Positions 18,189 through 26,074 of a DNA stretch of 64,000 nucleotides are shown here, piece by piece. Every line of letters begins with the position of its first letter. Positions within the stretch are counted from its first letter, which is position 1. Under the pieces are notes generated by a model that saw only the letters and a list, made by a program, of their open reading frames with translations, did not search any database and was not told the origin of the DNA. A program made the translations under genes and the position numbers. Location: NCBI GenBank assembly GCA_964448045.1, contig CAYUVF010000005.1, positions 38,475-102,474 of the forward strand, given 5' to 3'. This DNA is from CAYUVF01 sp964448045. Its GTDB lineage: Bacteria; Bacteroidota; Rhodothermia; Rhodothermales; Salinibacteraceae.

Positions 18189-18225
18189 ACCTGTTCGTGA
18201 GGGGCCCGGCTCCTCACGAACAGGT
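18189..18225. promoter_or_regulatory. Perfect 14-bp inverted repeat in the fbp-glpK intergenic region
   Basis: ACCTGTTCGTGAGG (18189-18202) pairs perfectly with its reverse complement at 18212-18225 around a 9-nt GC-rich spacer. No T-run follows on either strand, so it is a poor terminator. It starts 55 bases upstream of the fbp ATG. It could be an operator or a stable leader hairpin. The rest of 18135-18419 holds only the candidate palindrome at 18356-18368. Confidence 0.6.
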
Positions 18226-18355
18226 ACCAAATTTAGTTTACGGATTAGGCGGATAAGACTTGAACTTCGCATCTCTTTCGACGATCCTATAACGCGAAGA
18301 TACCGTGAAGCCTCGTCTAATCCCTCCTATTCTGATTCAATAGCCCACCCCAAAC

Positions 18356-18368
18356 TGGAAGCGCTTCT
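18356..18368 (+). promoter_or_regulatory. Candidate LacI/CcpA-like operator upstream of glpK copy 1
   Basis: TGGAAGCGCTTCT contains the 10-bp palindrome GAAGCGCTTC, 52 bases before the glpK start. The same core TGGAAGCGCTT occurs, inverted, upstream of glpK copy 2 (22747-22760). The form is like LacI-family or catabolite-response operators (AANCGNTT core). No such regulator gene is in the window. Confidence 0.45.
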
Positions 18369-18419
18369 CGGTTCACTGCCTGCCCGCATATTTTCCTGTT
18401 TCAACCAACCTGCCCCGTC

Positions 18420-19961
18420 ATGCAATATATCCTCGCCCTCGACCAGGGTACGACCAGTTCGCGCGCCATCATCTTCGACTATCAGGGCGAAATCCAGACG
18501 GTCGCCCAGAAGGAATTTGAGCAGATCTTTCCCCGGCCGGGATGGGTTGAACATAACCCGAGCGAGATCTGGTCTTCCCAAATCAGTGTGGCTGCGGAGG
18601 CGCTGAGCCGCGCTGGCATTGCCGCTGAAGATGTCGCTGCCATCGGCATCACGAATCAGCGTGAGACGACGATTGTCTGGGACCGGGAAACCGGCAAGCC
18701 CATCCACAACGCGATCGTGTGGCAGGACCGCCGCACCTCGTCAATGTGTGACCGCATGAAGGATGCTGGACATATCGACCTGTTTCAGCAGAAGACGGGG
18801 CTCATCATCGACGCTTACTTCTCCGGGACCAAGATCAAATGGATCCTCGATCACGTCGATGGCGCCCGCAAACGAGCCGAAAACGGCGAGCTGGCCTTCG
18901 GTACGGTCGATTCGTGGCTCGTATGGAAGCTGACGAACGGCCAGACGCACATCACCGACGCGACCAACGCCTCTCGTACGCTCATCTACAACATCCGCGA
19001 GGGCCACTGGGACGACGAGCTGCTGAACATCCTCGATATCCCCCGCTCGATGCTTCCCGAAGTCCGCTCCTGCAGCGAGGTCTACGGCACGACCCAAACC
19101 GATGCCTTCCCGACGTCCATCCCCATTGCGGGCATCGCGGGCGATCAGCAGGCGGCGCTCTTCGGGCAAATGTGCACCTCGCCCGGCATGGGCAAAAATA
19201 CGTACGGCACGGGCGCTTTCATGGTGCAAAACACCGGCTCCGAAGCCGTCAAGTCGGAAAACAATCTGCTGACGACCATTGCCTACGAAATCGACGATGA
19301 GGTCGTGTACGCGCTGGAGGGTAGCATCTTTATCGCGGGCGCAGTCGTACAATGGCTCCGGGATGGATTAAAGATCATCCGATCGGCTCCGGAAGTCGAG
19401 AAGCTGGCGCGTTCTGTCGATGACAACGGCGGTATTTACATCGTTCCGGCATTCTCGGGCCTCGGTGCGCCGCACTGGGACCAGTACGCCCGCGGCATTA
19501 TCACCGGCATCACACGCGGTGCCTCCAAAGCCCACCTCGCGCGAGCGGCGCTGGAGAGTATCGCCTATCAGGTGGCCGACGTGCTCGATGCTATGGAAGC
19601 GGATTCCGGCATCGAGGCACCAGAGCTGCGGGTCGATGGCGGCGCGGCCGCGAATGATCTGCTTCTCCAGTTCCAGGCCGATGTCCTCGGTATTCCCGTA
19701 GTTCGCCCCCAGACGTTAGAAACGACAGCCCTCGGCGCCGCCTATCTTGCGGGCCTTGCAGTGGGCTACTGGGACAATCAGAAAGAAATCCAGAACCAGT
19801 GGCAGGTCGATCGTAAGTTTACACCGTCGATGGCGCCCGAGCGCGTCAAAGAATTGCGCGCGGGTTGGGACAAAGCCCTCGACCGCTCGAAAGCCTGGAT
19901 CGATCCCGAGGACGCCGCAGCCGAGGCCGAAGAGGTCGCTGCCGAAAAAGCCAGCACGTAA
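18420..19961 (+). CDS. glpK: Glycerol kinase (copy 1)
   Basis: A 513-residue FGGY-family kinase that phosphorylates glycerol with ATP to sn-glycerol 3-phosphate. Motifs: LDQGTTSSRAI at the N-terminus, GITNQRETTIVWD, IVWQDRRTS, GIAGDQQAALFGQ, KNTYGTGAFM and LRVDGGAAANDLLLQFQAD. The loop before PIAGIAGDQQ (nucleotides 19081-19125) lacks the GGKGGTR sequence that binds the inhibitor fructose 1,6-bisphosphate in the E. coli enzyme. The C-terminus has an acidic/alanine tail. It is followed 51 bases later by glpD copy 1. It is closely similar to copy 2 along its whole length. Confidence 0.97.
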   Translation: MQYILALDQGTTSSRAIIFDYQGEIQTVAQKEFEQIFPRPGWVEHNPSEIWSSQISVAAEALSRAGIAAEDVAAIGITNQRETTIVWDRETGKPIHNAIVWQDRRTSSMCDRMKDAGHIDLFQQKTGLIIDAYFSGTKIKWILDHVDGARKRAENGELAFGTVDSWLVWKLTNGQTHITDATNASRTLIYNIREGHWDDELLNILDIPRSMLPEVRSCSEVYGTTQTDAFPTSIPIAGIAGDQQAALFGQMCTSPGMGKNTYGTGAFMVQNTGSEAVKSENNLLTTIAYEIDDEVVYALEGSIFIAGAVVQWLRDGLKIIRSAPEVEKLARSVDDNGGIYIVPAFSGLGAPHWDQYARGIITGITRGASKAHLARAALESIAYQVADVLDAMEADSGIEAPELRVDGGAAANDLLLQFQADVLGIPVVRPQTLETTALGAAYLAGLAVGYWDNQKEIQNQWQVDRKFTPSMAPERVKELRAGWDKALDRSKAWIDPEDAAAEAEEVAAEKAST

Positions 19962-20012
19962 TCGCTGCGCTGTCCTCATTTTCACCCCATTTCACGCCAA
20001 CCTATCCGACCT

Positions 20013-21602
20013 ATGCAACGCGAAGCCGGCAAACAAGCACTTGAAGCCCACGAAGGCCCTTGGGACTTTATCGTTATCGGAGGGGGAGCCACCGGTCTGG
20101 GCACCGCCATCGAGGCGGCATCCCGCGGGTACGACACGCTGCTGCTGGAGATGCACGATTTTGCGAAGGCGACCTCCAGCCGCTCCACCAAGCTGGTTCA
20201 CGGGGGGGTTCGCTATCTTCAACAAGGTAACGTGTCTCTCGTCCTGGAAGCGCTGCAAGAACGCGGCCTGCTGCAGCGCAACGCCCCTCACCTTGTCCAT
20301 AACCTCGCCTTCGTCGTGCCCAACTACGACTGGTGGGAAGGGCCGTTCTACGGCATCGGAATGAAGGTGTACGACATGCTCGCCGGGCGCCAAAACTTTG
20401 GCCGCTCGAAACACCTGAGCCGCAAAGAGACGATGGAGCACCTGCCCACAATTGAGCCGGAAGGGCTCCGCGGCGGGGTGATCTACTATGACGGGCAATT
20501 TGACGACGCCCGCCTGGCCATCAACATGGCCCAGACCTTCGTGGAGCAGGGCGGCACGGCCCTCAACTACTTCAAGGTGACCGATCTCACGAAGAGCGAC
20601 GACGGCGTCGTAAATGGCGTCGAGGCCACCGATCAGGAGACGGGCGAGGCGTACACGCTCCATGCGCGCGCGGTAATCAACGCCACCGGCATCTTTACCG
20701 ACTCCATCCGTAAGATGGACGATCCGTCGGCGTCCAATACGCTGCGCCCCAGCCAGGGCACCCACATCGTGCTCGACCGCTCCTTCCTCCCCGGCGACGC
20801 CGCCATTATGATCCCGAAGACCGACGACGGCCGCGTTCTCTTTGCCATTCCGTGGAACGACCGCGTCGTCGTGGGCACCACCGATGAAGAGGTCGATGGC
20901 CCCACGCTGGAACCGCGTCCGATGCGCGAAGAGCTCGAATTTCTCATCGAGCACGCTGGACGCTATCTGGTGAAAAACCCCACGGCCGATGATGTACTTT
21001 CGGCCTTTGCCGGGATTCGCCCGCTCGTCACCGATCCGACGAATCCCTCATCGGGCGACACCTCCGAGATCTCGCGGGAACATGTCCTCCACATCTCGAA
21101 GAACGGACTGGTGACGATCTCGGGCGGCAAGTGGACCACCTACCGCAAGATGGCGGAAGATACCATCGATCAGGCCGCCGTGCTGGCCGATGTGGAGCCC
21201 AAGCCCTCCGTCACCGAGCACCTCCACATCCACGGCTGGCACGAACACGCCGAGCAGTTCGGCGACATGGCCCACTACGGATCGGATGCGGTTGCGGTGC
21301 GCGGCCTGATGCGCGACCGCCCAGAGTTGGCCGAGCAGCTGGACGAGCGGCTGCCGATGCGGGCGGCACAGATCGTGTGGGGCGCACGCCATGAGATGGC
21401 GCGGACCGTCGAAGATGTGCTGGCGCGGCGCACCCGGTCGATTCTTTTCGACGCGCAGGCCAGCATCGATATCGCACCCACGGTGGCCCGCCTGATGGCT
21501 GAGGAGCGCGGCCTCGACGAGAGCTGGCAAGAAGAGCAAGTGGAGGCCTTCACCGAGCTGGCCCAGGGCTACCTCGTGAACCAGGCCCTCTCGGCGGCCT
21601 GA
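20013..21602 (+). CDS. glpD: FAD-dependent glycerol-3-phosphate dehydrogenase (copy 1)
   Basis: A 529-residue flavoprotein that oxidises G3P to dihydroxyacetone phosphate at the cytoplasmic membrane, passing electrons to quinone. The FAD-binding motif is FIVIGGGATGLGTAIEAASRGY; TSSRSTKLVHGGVRYL, and SGGKWTTYRKMAEDT in the middle are typical of GlpD. The C-terminal DAO_C domain shows HEMARTVEDVLARRTRS. It forms an operon with glpK copy 1. Downstream lies the convergent glpR, with a small direct repeat in the gap. Confidence 0.96.
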   Translation: MQREAGKQALEAHEGPWDFIVIGGGATGLGTAIEAASRGYDTLLLEMHDFAKATSSRSTKLVHGGVRYLQQGNVSLVLEALQERGLLQRNAPHLVHNLAFVVPNYDWWEGPFYGIGMKVYDMLAGRQNFGRSKHLSRKETMEHLPTIEPEGLRGGVIYYDGQFDDARLAINMAQTFVEQGGTALNYFKVTDLTKSDDGVVNGVEATDQETGEAYTLHARAVINATGIFTDSIRKMDDPSASNTLRPSQGTHIVLDRSFLPGDAAIMIPKTDDGRVLFAIPWNDRVVVGTTDEEVDGPTLEPRPMREELEFLIEHAGRYLVKNPTADDVLSAFAGIRPLVTDPTNPSSGDTSEISREHVLHISKNGLVTISGGKWTTYRKMAEDTIDQAAVLADVEPKPSVTEHLHIHGWHEHAEQFGDMAHYGSDAVAVRGLMRDRPELAEQLDERLPMRAAQIVWGARHEMARTVEDVLARRTRSILFDAQASIDIAPTVARLMAEERGLDESWQEEQVEAFTELAQGYLVNQALSAA

Positions 21603-21646
21603 TGGCCGGTTGAGGCGGGACCATCTGCGGCCGAAGTAAGCCAGTG

Positions 21647-21688
21647 CTATACCGTGTTGACTACTATACTGTACTATACCGTGTTGAC
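21647..21688. repeat. 15-bp direct repeat, 27-bp period, at the glpR 3' end
   Basis: CTATACCGTGTTGAC is present at 21647-21661 and 21674-21688. The second copy encodes the last five residues and the stop of glpR (on the minus strand); the first copy lies just downstream. The ACTATAC stretch also recurs in the spacer. Confidence 0.9.
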
Positions 21689-22450
21689 CATAATGCCGCG
21701 ATCTTCCAGCGCCTCAACGTGATGCGCTTCAACATTGGTATCGGTAATGACGCGGTGGATGTGCTCCAGCCCGCAAATTCGCCGTAATCCGCGACGCCCG
21801 AACTTGCTGGAGTCGGTCACCACGATGGTGCGCTGCGCCGTCCGGATCATCTGCTGGTTGAGCCGAGCCTCCAGCGAGTTTGTCGTCGTCAACCCGAATT
21901 CGACATCGAAACCGTCGACCCCAAGAAAGAGCTTGTCGCAGGTGTAGCCCTCGAGCATTTCCTCGGCGTGCACCCCAACAGCCGACTTGGAGTTGTGGCG
22001 CACCATGCCGCCAAGCATCAAAATATCGACCCCCTTTCGTTTCGCAACCACCAGCGCGACGTTCATCGCGTTGGTGATGATGGTTAACTCGTGCGTATCG
22101 GGCAGATGCTTGGCAACCTGGGTCATCGTCGTACCCGGTCCCATGATGATCGACTCCCGGCGGGAGACCAGCGCGGCAGCGGTCTTACCGATGCGCCGCT
22201 TCTCTTCCGCAAACTCGGTCTCCTTTTCATCCAGTGGCCGCTCCCCTACGTAGGGATCGCGCAAATTCGCTCCACCATAGGTACGGTACAGGAGGTCTCG
22301 GTCCTCTAACTCCCGCAGATCCTTTCGTATGGTGACCTTAGACACACCTAACTGATCGCTCAAGTCGGTCACCTTCACGTGGCCCGACTCGCGGAGTTGC
22401 TCCATGATAAAATTGTGCCGCTCTGCTGGGGTTTGGGACGCTTCGGCCAT
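21674..22450 (-). CDS. glpR: DeoR/GlpR-family transcriptional regulator
   Basis: A 258-residue repressor-type protein. The N-terminal DeoR winged helix spans about residues 10-65 (VKVTDLSDQLGVSKVTIRKDL). The C-terminal sugar-phosphate-sensing isomerase-like domain runs from about 80 to 240 (IIMGPGTTMTQVAKHL, TNAMNVALVVA, LFLGVDGFDVEFGLTT). In E. coli GlpR senses glycerol 3-phosphate. Its place between the two glpK-glpD pairs makes control of both the natural inference. It is divergent from glpK copy 2. Confidence 0.9.
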   Translation of the reverse strand: MAEASQTPAERHNFIMEQLRESGHVKVTDLSDQLGVSKVTIRKDLRELEDRDLLYRTYGGANLRDPYVGERPLDEKETEFAEEKRRIGKTAAALVSRRESIIMGPGTTMTQVAKHLPDTHELTIITNAMNVALVVAKRKGVDILMLGGMVRHNSKSAVGVHAEEMLEGYTCDKLFLGVDGFDVEFGLTTTNSLEARLNQQMIRTAQRTIVVTDSSKFGRRGLRRICGLEHIHRVITDTNVEAHHVEALEDRGIMVNTV

Positions 22451-22484
22451 GCTGGATACAGTTCGTGATCGATACGTTCGAAGT

Positions 22485-22516
22485 CAAACGTATGAGATAC
22501 CATATCGATTGACAAC
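22485..22516 (-). promoter_or_regulatory. Bacteroidota-type promoter of glpR
   Basis: On the minus strand TACGTTTG (22485-22492) matches the -7 consensus TANNTTTG exactly. A GTTG element (22513-22516) lies 20 bases upstream, near the spacing of the -33 TTTG element. It would give a leader of about 30 bases before the glpR ATG at 22450, and overlaps TTCG-rich sequence that could serve autoregulation. Confidence 0.5.
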
Positions 22517-22746
22517 CTATCCGTCGCTATGAAAGCCATCTAACGGGATACTGATGGGGAACTACATCCATGGATTGGAGAAAAACCCAACAAATCGAAA
22601 TGCATCGATCATAACACAAACAAAACGAAATATTATGGACTGCTATTACTTTCGATACGAATCGACTTAATAGCATTATAATGAAGATAATATTAAAATA
22701 GTCCCAAAACAACACTTAAAAGGGGATACATCTTAAGATTATTTGC

Positions 22747-22760
22747 AGAAAGCGCTTCCA
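22747..22760 (-). promoter_or_regulatory. Candidate LacI/CcpA-like operator upstream of glpK copy 2
   Basis: AGAAAGCGCTTCCA; its reverse complement begins TGGAAGCGCTT, identical over 11 bases to the element before glpK copy 1. It lies 97 bases upstream of the glpK start. Confidence 0.45.
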
Positions 22761-22803
22761 AGTCGTAAGATGATATTGCGATTCGGAACAAAACGGTAAG
22801 CAG

Positions 22804-22840
22804 CGCTCGACAGTACGAACCTCGCTCGACAGTACGAACC
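22804..22840. repeat. 18-bp direct repeat, 19-bp period, just before glpK copy 2
   Basis: CGCTCGACAGTACGAACC occurs at 22804-22821 and 22823-22840, ending 17 bases before the glpK ATG. It may act as a double operator or lie in the mRNA leader; it may also be a chance slippage duplication like the other small repeats here. Confidence 0.9.
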
Positions 22841-22857
22841 AAAGTATAACGGTGGCT

Positions 22858-24369
22858 ATGGAATATATTCTTTCTCTCGACCAAGGAACGACCAGCTCAC
22901 GGGCGATTGTCTTCGACCATCACGGTGAAATCGAAGCGGTCGCCCAGAAGGAGTTCGAACAGATTTTCCCCGAGCCAGGCTGGGTGGAACATGACCCCAA
23001 GGAAATCTGGTCCTCGCAGAGCAGTGTGATGTACGAAGCGATCATCCGCGCTGGCATCCGTGCTCGCGACGTGGCTGCGCTCGGCATCACGAATCAGCGT
23101 GAGACGACGATCGTCTGGGACCGGGAAACCGGGGAGCCGATCTACAACGCGATTGTGTGGCAGGACCGCCGCACCTCCGGAACCTGTGACCGCCTTAAAG
23201 ATGCCGGGCACATCGACCTATTTCAGGAGAAGACAGGGCTCATCATCGATGCCTACTTCTCGGGGACCAAGATCAAGTGGATCCTCGATAACGTCGACGG
23301 CGCCCGCGAGAAAGCCAACGAAGGCCGTCTGGCCTTTGGGACGGTGGACTCCTGGCTGGTATACAACCTCACCGGCGGTGAAAAGCACATCACCGATGCA
23401 ACCAACGCCTCCCGCACGCTCATCTACAATATCCACACCGGCGAGTGGGATGATGAGCTGTTGAACATCCTCGACATTCCCCACTCGATGCTTCCCGAGG
23501 TGCGCGACAGCAGCGAGGTCTACGGCCATACTCATGAAGACGTCATGGCGGCCTCTCTCCCCATCGCGGGTATCGCGGGCGATCAGCAGGCGGCGCTCTT
23601 CGGGCAGATGTGCACCTCCCCCGGCATGGGCAAAAACACGTACGGTACCGGTGCCTTTATGGTGCAGCATACCGGCAAGCAGGCCGTCAAGTCAGAGAAT
23701 AATCTGCTGACGACGATTGCCTACCAGATCAACGACGAGACGTACTACGCGCTGGAAGGCAGCATCTTTATCGCAGGCGCGGTGGTGCAGTGGCTCCGCG
23801 ACGGCCTGCATCTCATCCGGGAATCTTCGCAGATCGAAGCCCTGGCGCGGGAGGTCGACGACAACGGCGGCGTCTACCTCGTCCCCGCCTTTACCGGACT
23901 CGGTGCCCCGCACTGGGATCAGTATGCACGCGGTGTGCTGGCCGGTATCACGCGTGGCGTTTCCAAAGCTCACATCGCCCGCGCTGCGCTCGAAGGCATC
24001 GCCTATCAGGTCGCCGATGTGATCGACGCCATGGAGGCCGACTCGGGCATCGAAACGCTCGAACTCCGGGCCGACGGCGGCGCAGCAGCCAACGACCTGC
24101 TCCTCCAGTTCCAGTCCGATATCCTTGGCGTCCCTGTGGTGCGTCCCAAAACGCTGGAGACCACGGCCCTCGGTGCCGCCTATCTCGCCGGATTGGCTGT
24201 CGGTTACTGGGAAGATCAGGAGGCGATCAAAGATCAGTGGGAGGTCGACCAGCGCTTTACCCCGTCTATGGACGACGAGCGCGTGGCTGAGCTCCGGAAA
24301 GGGTGGAACCAGGCCCTTGACCGTGCCAAAGCCTGGGAGGAGCCCGACAAAAGTGGCGCCCCGGTGTAA
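22858..24369 (+). CDS. glpK: Glycerol kinase (copy 2)
   Basis: The ATG at 22858 (MEYILSLDQG) aligns with the start of copy 1; a GTG two codons upstream is also possible. About 503 residues, with the same FGGY kinase motifs (LDQGTTSSRAIVFD, GIAGDQQAALFGQ, LRADGGAAANDLLLQFQ). The segment before PIAGIAGDQQ (23519-23565) lacks both the FBP-binding GGKGGTR loop and the phosphorylatable histidine of Gram-positive enzymes, judged by eye. Unlike copy 1 it has no long acidic tail. It is followed by glpD copy 2 after 47 bases. The two pairs probably arose by duplication of a glpK-glpD unit. Confidence 0.97.
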   Translation: MEYILSLDQGTTSSRAIVFDHHGEIEAVAQKEFEQIFPEPGWVEHDPKEIWSSQSSVMYEAIIRAGIRARDVAALGITNQRETTIVWDRETGEPIYNAIVWQDRRTSGTCDRLKDAGHIDLFQEKTGLIIDAYFSGTKIKWILDNVDGAREKANEGRLAFGTVDSWLVYNLTGGEKHITDATNASRTLIYNIHTGEWDDELLNILDIPHSMLPEVRDSSEVYGHTHEDVMAASLPIAGIAGDQQAALFGQMCTSPGMGKNTYGTGAFMVQHTGKQAVKSENNLLTTIAYQINDETYYALEGSIFIAGAVVQWLRDGLHLIRESSQIEALAREVDDNGGVYLVPAFTGLGAPHWDQYARGVLAGITRGVSKAHIARAALEGIAYQVADVIDAMEADSGIETLELRADGGAAANDLLLQFQSDILGVPVVRPKTLETTALGAAYLAGLAVGYWEDQEAIKDQWEVDQRFTPSMDDERVAELRKGWNQALDRAKAWEEPDKSGAPV

Positions 24370-24416
24370 CTCACACCGCCCTCTCACTCTCTTTGCATAT
24401 AAACCGCCCTCTTGTA

Positions 24417-25988
24417 ATGATTCGCGACGACATGATCGCCCGCATTCAGGACAAAGCATCGTGGGATATCGCTGTGGTGGGCGGGGGCGCCACCGGGCTC
24501 GGGGTTGCTATCGACGCGGCAACACGGGGATACAGCACCGTGTTGCTGGAAATGTCGGACTTCGCCAAGGCCACCTCCAGTCGCAGCACCAAGCTCGTGC
24601 ATGGAGGCGTGCGCTACTTGGAGCAGGGCAATATCTCCCTGGTGCTGGAAGCGCTTCAAGAGCGGGGTCTGCTTCGACAGAACGCCCCCCATCTTGTGCG
24701 CGACCTCACCTTCGTGGTCCCTACCTATTCCTGGTGGGAAAAACCCTATTATGGCATCGGGCTGAAGCTCTACGATATGCTGGCCGGATCGCAGAGCTTC
24801 GGCCGATCGGAGATTCTCTCCCGCACCGACGCCCTCGCCCGCGTCCCGAGCATCAATCCCGAGAAGCTGGGCGGCGGCATTCTGTACCACGACGGCCAGT
24901 TCGATGACGCCCGCCTGGCCATCAACATGGCCCAAACGGCCGTCGAGCAGGGCGCAGTGCTGGTCAACTACATGAAAGTAGAGGCGCTAACTAAAGAGAA
25001 CGGTACCATAAACGGCGTCGTCGCGCATGATCTGGAAAACGATGATGAATATCAGATCGAGGCGGATGTCGTGATTAACGCGGCGGGGATTTTTTCGGAT
25101 GATATCCGGCAGATGGACGACCCCGATGCGCCGAGCCGCATGCGGCCCAGCCAGGGTATCCACGTCGTGCTCGATCGCTCGTATCTGCCGGGCGAAAGCG
25201 GCCTGATGGTGCCCAAAACCGATGACGGACGGGTGCTATTTGCCCTGCCCTGGAACGATGTTGTCATCGCAGGCACGACCGACACGCCAGTGGATGGCCC
25301 CCGCCTCGAACCCCGCCCCATGGATGACGAGATCGACTTCGTACTGGAGCATCTGCAGCAGTACCTGGACCGGTCGCCCACGCGGGATGACCTGCTGAGC
25401 ATTTTCGCTGGCATCCGTCCGCTCGTCAGCACGAGCGACTCCGGAGACACATCCGACATCTCGCGCAACCACGAGATCAGCGTCTCCCGCGATGGCCTCC
25501 TGACCATCGCCGGTGGAAAGTGGACGACGTATCGCAACATGGCTGAGGAAACCGTGGACCGAGCCATTGAAGTCGGCGCGCTCCCCTATCAGCCCTGCGA
25601 AACTGAGGCGCTTCATCTGCACGGCTACCACCAAGACGCGGATCAGTTTGAGCCCTTCCACCGCTACGGCGCCGACGCGCCCCGCCTGCTCGATTTTATG
25701 GATCAGCACGACGAGCTCAGCGCGCCGCTCCACCCCGATTACGACGTCCGGAAGGGCCAGGTGGTGTGGGCTGCGCGCCACGAGATGGCGCGTACCGTCG
25801 ACGATGTCCTCGCGCGCCGCACCCGCATGCTGCTCCGCGACGCACAGGCCAGCGTCCAGATGGCCCCTACCGTAGCCGAGCTGCTGGCCGGCGAGTTCGG
25901 CCGCAGCCCCTCGTGGCAGCACGAGCAGGTCGAGCGCTTCCAATCCATCGCGGATGAGTACATCGCCCAGACCCCAGCCACGGCCTGA
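24417..25988 (+). CDS. glpD: FAD-dependent glycerol-3-phosphate dehydrogenase (copy 2)
   Basis: The ATG at 24417 (MIRDDMIAR) is chosen; the open frame reaches a TTG at 24393. About 523 residues. FAD motif IAVVGGGATGLGVAIDAATRGY, then TSSRSTKLVHGGVRYL, IAGGKWTTYRNMAEE, and the C-terminal HEMARTVDDVLARRTRM. The reaction is oxidation of G3P to dihydroxyacetone phosphate with electrons to quinone. It matches copy 1 closely in order and length. It shares a transcriptional direction with the porin-like gene 86 bases downstream. Confidence 0.96.
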   Translation: MIRDDMIARIQDKASWDIAVVGGGATGLGVAIDAATRGYSTVLLEMSDFAKATSSRSTKLVHGGVRYLEQGNISLVLEALQERGLLRQNAPHLVRDLTFVVPTYSWWEKPYYGIGLKLYDMLAGSQSFGRSEILSRTDALARVPSINPEKLGGGILYHDGQFDDARLAINMAQTAVEQGAVLVNYMKVEALTKENGTINGVVAHDLENDDEYQIEADVVINAAGIFSDDIRQMDDPDAPSRMRPSQGIHVVLDRSYLPGESGLMVPKTDDGRVLFALPWNDVVIAGTTDTPVDGPRLEPRPMDDEIDFVLEHLQQYLDRSPTRDDLLSIFAGIRPLVSTSDSGDTSDISRNHEISVSRDGLLTIAGGKWTTYRNMAEETVDRAIEVGALPYQPCETEALHLHGYHQDADQFEPFHRYGADAPRLLDFMDQHDELSAPLHPDYDVRKGQVVWAARHEMARTVDDVLARRTRMLLRDAQASVQMAPTVAELLAGEFGRSPSWQHEQVERFQSIADEYIAQTPATA

Positions 25989-26074
25989 TTGGGCGTTCGA
26001 TCCCCGCCTCACCCGGTGCGTCTCTATCGCCACCGCACCCTCGCACTTACCCCTCACCTATTTACGATCACACC

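Larger units (their letters stand above)
22451..22857. promoter_or_regulatory. Divergent glpR/glpK2 control region (AT-rich, no gene)
   Basis: This 407-bp stretch is clearly more AT-rich than its surroundings and holds no credible coding sequence. It contains the glpR promoter (22485-22516), palindromic TTCG...CGAA elements (TTCGATACGAA near 22651 and a TTCG/TTCGAA cluster at 22462-22482), the AAGCGCTT operator candidate (22747-22760) and an 18-bp tandem repeat just before glpK. TTCG/CGAA half-sites are the kind bound by E. coli-type GlpR; assignment here is inference. Confidence 0.5.

Noticed and set aside
22509..22533. TTGACA...TATGAA on the + strand before glpK copy 2
   Set aside because: Spacer of 13 bases and a distance over 300 bp from the gene; more likely the complement of the glpR promoter.
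24640..24660. GAAGCGCTTC inside glpD copy 2
   Set aside because: It is explained by coding sequence (LEAL); treated as chance and used only as a caution for the operator claim.
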